DNA of 64,000 nucleotides from an uncultured Alphaproteobacteria bacterium (GTDB lineage: Bacteria; Pseudomonadota; Alphaproteobacteria; HIMB59; GCA-002718135). Positions 59,860-64,000 of the stretch are shown in pieces. Position numbers and translations under genes: made by a program. Below the pieces are notes generated by a model, which saw only the letters and a program-made list of their open reading frames with translations, ran no database searches and was not told where the DNA came from. Every line of letters begins with the position of its first letter. Positions within the stretch are counted from its first letter, which is position 1. Location of the stretch: contig CACJGU010000001.1 in NCBI GenBank assembly GCA_902593125.1, positions 1 through 64,000 on the forward strand, read 5' to 3'.

Positions 59860-60246
59860 ATGAATAATTATTTTGAACTATTAGAAAAAATCGTTCTATC
59901 TGTATTAATAGTTTGCACCATAATAGCAATTGGTATGGAAGTGCAGGCAATGATTTTAAATTATAAAGTCACTCTTGCGGATATTTTACTCTTATTTATT
60001 TACATTGAAATCATTGGAATGATTAAAGAATACTGGATATCTAAAGTGATACGTATGAGTTACCCTCTTTTCATAGCAATGACGGCTTTAGCCAGAATGA
60101 TTATCATGCAACGTAAGGATGTTGATCCGTCTGCATACGTCTATGAGTCAATAGCTATATTAATCATTGCAATAGCAATTGTTGTCCTGCGCGTAAGACA
60201 CATGGAAATTTTAAATAGAAGAACTAAAAAATTATCAGACGATTAA
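59860..60246 (+). CDS. PsiE-like phosphate-starvation-inducible protein
   Basis: LFIYIEIIGMIKEYW, RMSYPLFIAMTALARMIIM. Confidence 0.85.
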   Translation: MNNYFELLEKIVLSVLIVCTIIAIGMEVQAMILNYKVTLADILLLFIYIEIIGMIKEYWISKVIRMSYPLFIAMTALARMIIMQRKDVDPSAYVYESIAILIIAIAIVVLRVRHMEILNRRTKKLSDD

Positions 60247-60259
60247 TTAATTTATAAAA

Positions 60260-61441
60260 ATGTTCGAATCATCAATCAGCGCTGCTGAAAAAAACTTTAT
60301 TTCTTACTTACCTAAAACAAGTCTATATTACGAAAAAAATAGAAATTTCTCATTAGATCTTGAAACAAAAAAAAATACTACTTCACTTTTATCTCCTTAC
60401 ATAAGATACAGAGCAATTTCTGAAGAAACTATTCTTAAAAAAGTACTCGAATTTTCGGGCCCTAATAAAGCAGAAAAGTATATACAAGAGATATTTTGGA
60501 GAACATATTGGAAAGGATGGTTAGAACATCGTCCAGAAGTATATTCTGATTATTTAGATGATAAAAATAAACTTTATAAAGAATTTGAAAACAAAAAATA
60601 TTATTTGAATGCAGTTAATGCAAATACGAACTTGTCATTTTTTAACAAGTGGGTAAATGATTTAAAGCATAATAATTACCTTCACAATCATGTAAGGATG
60701 TGGTTTGCTTCAATCTGGATATTTACATTAAAATTACCATGGCAATTAGGTGCTGATTTTTTTATGCAAAATCTTCTTGATGGTGATCCGGCTTCTAACA
60801 CATTAAGTTGGCGTTGGTCTGCAGGTATACATACAAAAGGTAAAAATTATATTGCAAGAAAATCAAATATAGAAAAGTATAGTGATATTAAGTTAAAGCC
60901 TAACGAAAATTTAGTAGAAAATGAAGAGCCACTAATTGAAAATAAAGATTATAAAATTAGTAATTTAAAAATAAATAATCTTTCTAAAATTTCTGATATT
61001 TCATATATAATTATACCAACTGATGAAATAAATATATTAAAAGATTTAAATTTAAATAATTGTAATGCATTTGGTGGTTTCCCAAAAGTAGATTATAATG
61101 ATCATAATTTCAGTAATAATATTCTGGATCATATTAAAAACTTAGTTTTATCTTGTTATAAAGATGATAATTTTTATAGAGATACTTTAATTGAACTAAG
61201 TTTTGAAAATTATTATCAAGATTTAGATAAATGGATAATTAAAAATAATATTAATACTATTCATCTTCCATATGTAACTCAAGGTAATTGGAAAAAAATT
61301 TATAAAAAGATAATTAGAAAATATCCAAATATAAATTTTATTAAATTTAATAGAGATTATGATATAAATAGTTGGATTTATTCTAAAAAAGGTTATTTCA
61401 AGTTTAAGCAAAATATTCCAGAAATCATAAGCAATTTATAA
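60260..61441 (+). CDS. Photolyase/cryptochrome FAD-binding-domain protein lacking N-terminal antenna domain
   Basis: LLSPYIRYRAIS, EIFWRTYWKGWLEHRP, NHVRMWFASIWIFTLKLPWQLGADFFMQNLLDGDPASNTLSWRW. Confidence 0.88.
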   Translation: MFESSISAAEKNFISYLPKTSLYYEKNRNFSLDLETKKNTTSLLSPYIRYRAISEETILKKVLEFSGPNKAEKYIQEIFWRTYWKGWLEHRPEVYSDYLDDKNKLYKEFENKKYYLNAVNANTNLSFFNKWVNDLKHNNYLHNHVRMWFASIWIFTLKLPWQLGADFFMQNLLDGDPASNTLSWRWSAGIHTKGKNYIARKSNIEKYSDIKLKPNENLVENEEPLIENKDYKISNLKINNLSKISDISYIIIPTDEINILKDLNLNNCNAFGGFPKVDYNDHNFSNNILDHIKNLVLSCYKDDNFYRDTLIELSFENYYQDLDKWIIKNNINTIHLPYVTQGNWKKIYKKIIRKYPNINFIKFNRDYDINSWIYSKKGYFKFKQNIPEIISNL

Positions 61442-61448
61442 TTGAAAA

Positions 61449-62378
61449 ATGAAAAATATTTTAGAAATATACAATGTTAATAAAATTTATAGAAATTCAG
61501 TAAAGGCATTAGATAATATTGAATTAAATATTAAAGAAGGTGAAATTTTTTCATTACTAGGTCCAAATGGTGCGGGTAAATCAACTTTGATAAATTCAAT
61601 CTGTGGAATTGTAAATTTTAACTCGGGAACAATTAAAATAAATGGATATGATAATGTTAAAGAATATAGAAAAGCAAGACAGATAACAGGTATTGTACCT
61701 CAAGAATTATATTTAGAGTCTTTTGAAACAGTATGGAAAAATGTTAATTATTCAAGAGGGCTTTTTGGAAAAGCAAAAAATTATAAGTATGTTGAGCATC
61801 TATTAAAATTATTATCTTTATGGGATAAAAAAGATAGTAAAATTAAAGAACTTTCTGGTGGTATGAAAAGGAGAGTACTTATTGCGAAAGCATTGTCACA
61901 TCAGCCAAAACTTCTTTTTTTAGATGAGCCTACTGCAAGTATAGACGTTGAACTTAGAAAAGAAACTTGGGATATTGTAAGAAAATTAAATGAGAATGGT
62001 ACTACTATAGTTTTAACTACACATTATATTGAAGAAGCTGAAGAGCTAAGTTCCAGGGTAGCAATCATTAATGATGGAAAAATAATTCTTGTTGATGAAA
62101 CAGATAAATTAATAAAAAAATTAGGTGAAAAGTCTATTAAAATTCAATTAAAAAATGAAGAAATTAGCTTAAATGAAAATATTCAGAAGAAATATAATTT
62201 TGAAGTGCATAAAAATATTTTAACTTTTAAATATAATATTAAAGAAGATAACATTAATTTAACTAAAATGTTAAATGAAATAGAGAATAATGGATATCAA
62301 ATAAAAGATTTTGTCACAGAACAAAGTTCTTTAGAGGAAATTTTTATAAAATTAATTAAAGAAGATAAAAAACCATGA
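61449..62378 (+). CDS. ABC-2 type transporter ATP-binding protein
   Basis: LGPNGAGKSTLINSICG, LSGGMKRRVLIAKALSHQPKLLFLDEPTASID. Confidence 0.96.
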   Translation: MKNILEIYNVNKIYRNSVKALDNIELNIKEGEIFSLLGPNGAGKSTLINSICGIVNFNSGTIKINGYDNVKEYRKARQITGIVPQELYLESFETVWKNVNYSRGLFGKAKNYKYVEHLLKLLSLWDKKDSKIKELSGGMKRRVLIAKALSHQPKLLFLDEPTASIDVELRKETWDIVRKLNENGTTIVLTTHYIEEAEELSSRVAIINDGKIILVDETDKLIKKLGEKSIKIQLKNEEISLNENIQKKYNFEVHKNILTFKYNIKEDNINLTKMLNEIENNGYQIKDFVTEQSSLEEIFIKLIKEDKKP

Positions 62379-63136
62379 ATTATTTTGGTGTAAAAGCAAT
62401 ATTAATACATGAATTAGATCGTTTTAAAAGAACTCTTCTTCAAAGTCTGGCATCACCAATAATAACAACCTCTTTATATTTTATAGTATTTGGAACGGCA
62501 ATAGGTTCTAGAATTAAAGAAATCGATGGTATTAATTATGGTTCGTATATTGTTCCAGGAATGATAATGTTAACAATTTTGACTCAGGCCTTATCAAATG
62601 CATCATTCGCAATCTATTTTCAAAAATTTACTTCAACAATTTATGAAATTCATGCTGCCCCACTTTCTTCATTTGAAATTATAATTGGTTTTGTAGGTGC
62701 CGCCGCTATAAAATCAGTAATTATAGGTTTAATTATTATAATAACTGCAGGATTTTTTGTAGATATTGAAATTCAACACCCAATATTAATGATTTTCTTT
62801 TTAATATTAACATCAATTACATTTTCTCTTTTTGGTTTTATTGTTGGACTTTATGCTGATGGTTTTGAAGGTCTGCAAATAATCCCAATTTTAGTTATTA
62901 CTCCACTTACTTTTCTTGGTGGATCCTTCTATTCTATAACAATGCTTCCAGAATTTTGGCAAAAAATTTCTCTACTTAATCCAGTATTATATTTAATTAG
63001 TGGATTTCGGTATAGCTTCTATGAAGTATCAGATGTTTCTCTACTAACAAGCATTATAACAATTTTTACAATCTTAATTAGTTGTATACTTTTTATTTCA
63101 TATACATTTATTAAAGGTTACAAAATTAAAGATTAG
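62375..63136 (+). CDS. ABC-2 type transporter permease
   Basis: YIVPGMIMLTIL, TPLTFLGGSFYSITMLPEFWQKISLLNPVLY. Confidence 0.94.
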   Translation: MNYFGVKAILIHELDRFKRTLLQSLASPIITTSLYFIVFGTAIGSRIKEIDGINYGSYIVPGMIMLTILTQALSNASFAIYFQKFTSTIYEIHAAPLSSFEIIIGFVGAAAIKSVIIGLIIIITAGFFVDIEIQHPILMIFFLILTSITFSLFGFIVGLYADGFEGLQIIPILVITPLTFLGGSFYSITMLPEFWQKISLLNPVLYLISGFRYSFYEVSDVSLLTSIITIFTILISCILFISYTFIKGYKIKD

Positions 63137-63931
63137 ATGATTAATGACAAGATAAGAAATGAATTTCTTGAAAATGGAGTTGTGCTATTAAAACAAATAA
63201 TAGGACCAGATTGGATTTTAGAACTTCAAAAAGGATTAGAATATAATTTTCAAAATCCAAGTATATATAAGTGTGTTTATGAAAAGTATAATGGTGATGA
63301 AGTATTCTATGATGATTATTGTAATTGGAATAGGATAAGTGAATATAGAAATTTTATTTTTAATTCAAATATATCTAAAATAGCTGCTTTACTTATGAAC
63401 TCTGAAAAAGTTAATTTATTTCATGAACATGTTTTAGTAAAAGAAAAAGGATCAAAGAAGAGAACACCTTGGCATCAGGATCAGGGTTATTATTGTGTTA
63501 ATGGCAAAGATAATGTTAGTATTTGGATACCACTAGATAAAGTAGATAAATATTCATCAATGGAATTTATAAAGGGATCTCATAAATGGAATAAAATATT
63601 TCTTCCAACTAAATTTAAAGGTTATGATTATGATCACAAGGATAAAGAGTTTGAAAAAATTCCTGATATTGAGAATAATAGAGATAAATACGATATTATT
63701 TCTTATGAATGCGATATCGGTGATGCAATTGCTTTTAATTATGCCACCATCCATTCAGCCTATGGAAATAATTCTAAAAATAGAAGAAGAGCATTTTCAT
63801 TAAGATTAACTGGTGATGATGCAAGATATATAAAAAGGCAAGGAGAAATGTCGCCACCATTCCCTGAAGTTAAATTAAGAAATAATGAAGTTCTCGATTG
63901 TGATACTTTTCCAGTATTAATTTCTTCTTAA
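63137..63931 (+). CDS. Phytanoyl-CoA dioxygenase family protein
   Basis: TPWHQDQGYYCV (HxD), IHSAYGNNSKNRRRAFSLRL. Confidence 0.92.
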   Translation: MINDKIRNEFLENGVVLLKQIIGPDWILELQKGLEYNFQNPSIYKCVYEKYNGDEVFYDDYCNWNRISEYRNFIFNSNISKIAALLMNSEKVNLFHEHVLVKEKGSKKRTPWHQDQGYYCVNGKDNVSIWIPLDKVDKYSSMEFIKGSHKWNKIFLPTKFKGYDYDHKDKEFEKIPDIENNRDKYDIISYECDIGDAIAFNYATIHSAYGNNSKNRRRAFSLRLTGDDARYIKRQGEMSPPFPEVKLRNNEVLDCDTFPVLISS

Positions 63932-64000
63932 GAAGTAAATTAGTGGTAGAGCTGTTGCATACATAATTAAGCTATAAATTGCTGCGGGTATTAAATAGAC

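Noticed and set aside
59702-59950. ORF 59702-59950 (-) and similar antisense ORFs (11569-11805, 12510-12704, 23072-23344, 41808-42050, 61223-61411, 63557-63754)
   Set aside because: Antisense to confident CDSs; compositional artefacts.
1-64000. CRISPR arrays, rRNA genes, IS elements with terminal repeats
   Set aside because: No regularly spaced repeats, rRNA signature sequences or transposase ORFs seen.

Overview
This AT-rich 64 kb window is a gene-dense bacterial chromosome segment. Gene content (DmdA-like protein, urease operon, GlxBCD-like cluster, PC synthase, polyol/sugar ABC genes, DMT transporters) suggests a streamlined marine alphaproteobacterium; that taxonomy is inference. It carries about 65 confident protein genes, one tRNA-Arg(CCT), a complete ureDABCEFG operon, an ABC sugar-uptake operon without its ATPase, a circularly permuted ATP-grasp/alpha-E/transglutaminase operon, two photolyase/cryptochrome-family genes, a sirtuin and a tyrosine recombinase. 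The strongest observation is a tandem pair of RNA elements at about 32908-33024. Both match the hallmark of the glnA/glutamine riboswitch (CGTTCA-P2-CGGAAGTAG-P3-CGAAGGAACG), and they sit about 125 nt upstream of the ATP-grasp/alpha-E/transglutaminase operon. This suggests a glutamine-controlled amidoligase-type peptide system outside cyanobacteria. Other notable points: a dif-like 9-6-9 inverted repeat touching the promoter and start of the tyrosine recombinase; a cNMP-acyltransferase-SGNH tri-domain fusion; a bacterial voltage-gated channel with a non-canonical TLSSWE filter; a possibly permuted FAD-domain photolyase relative; several unexplained structured intergenic elements; and small membrane ORFs missed by the ORF track. 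No searches or folding computations were run; all calls come from reading motifs and the translations supplied.
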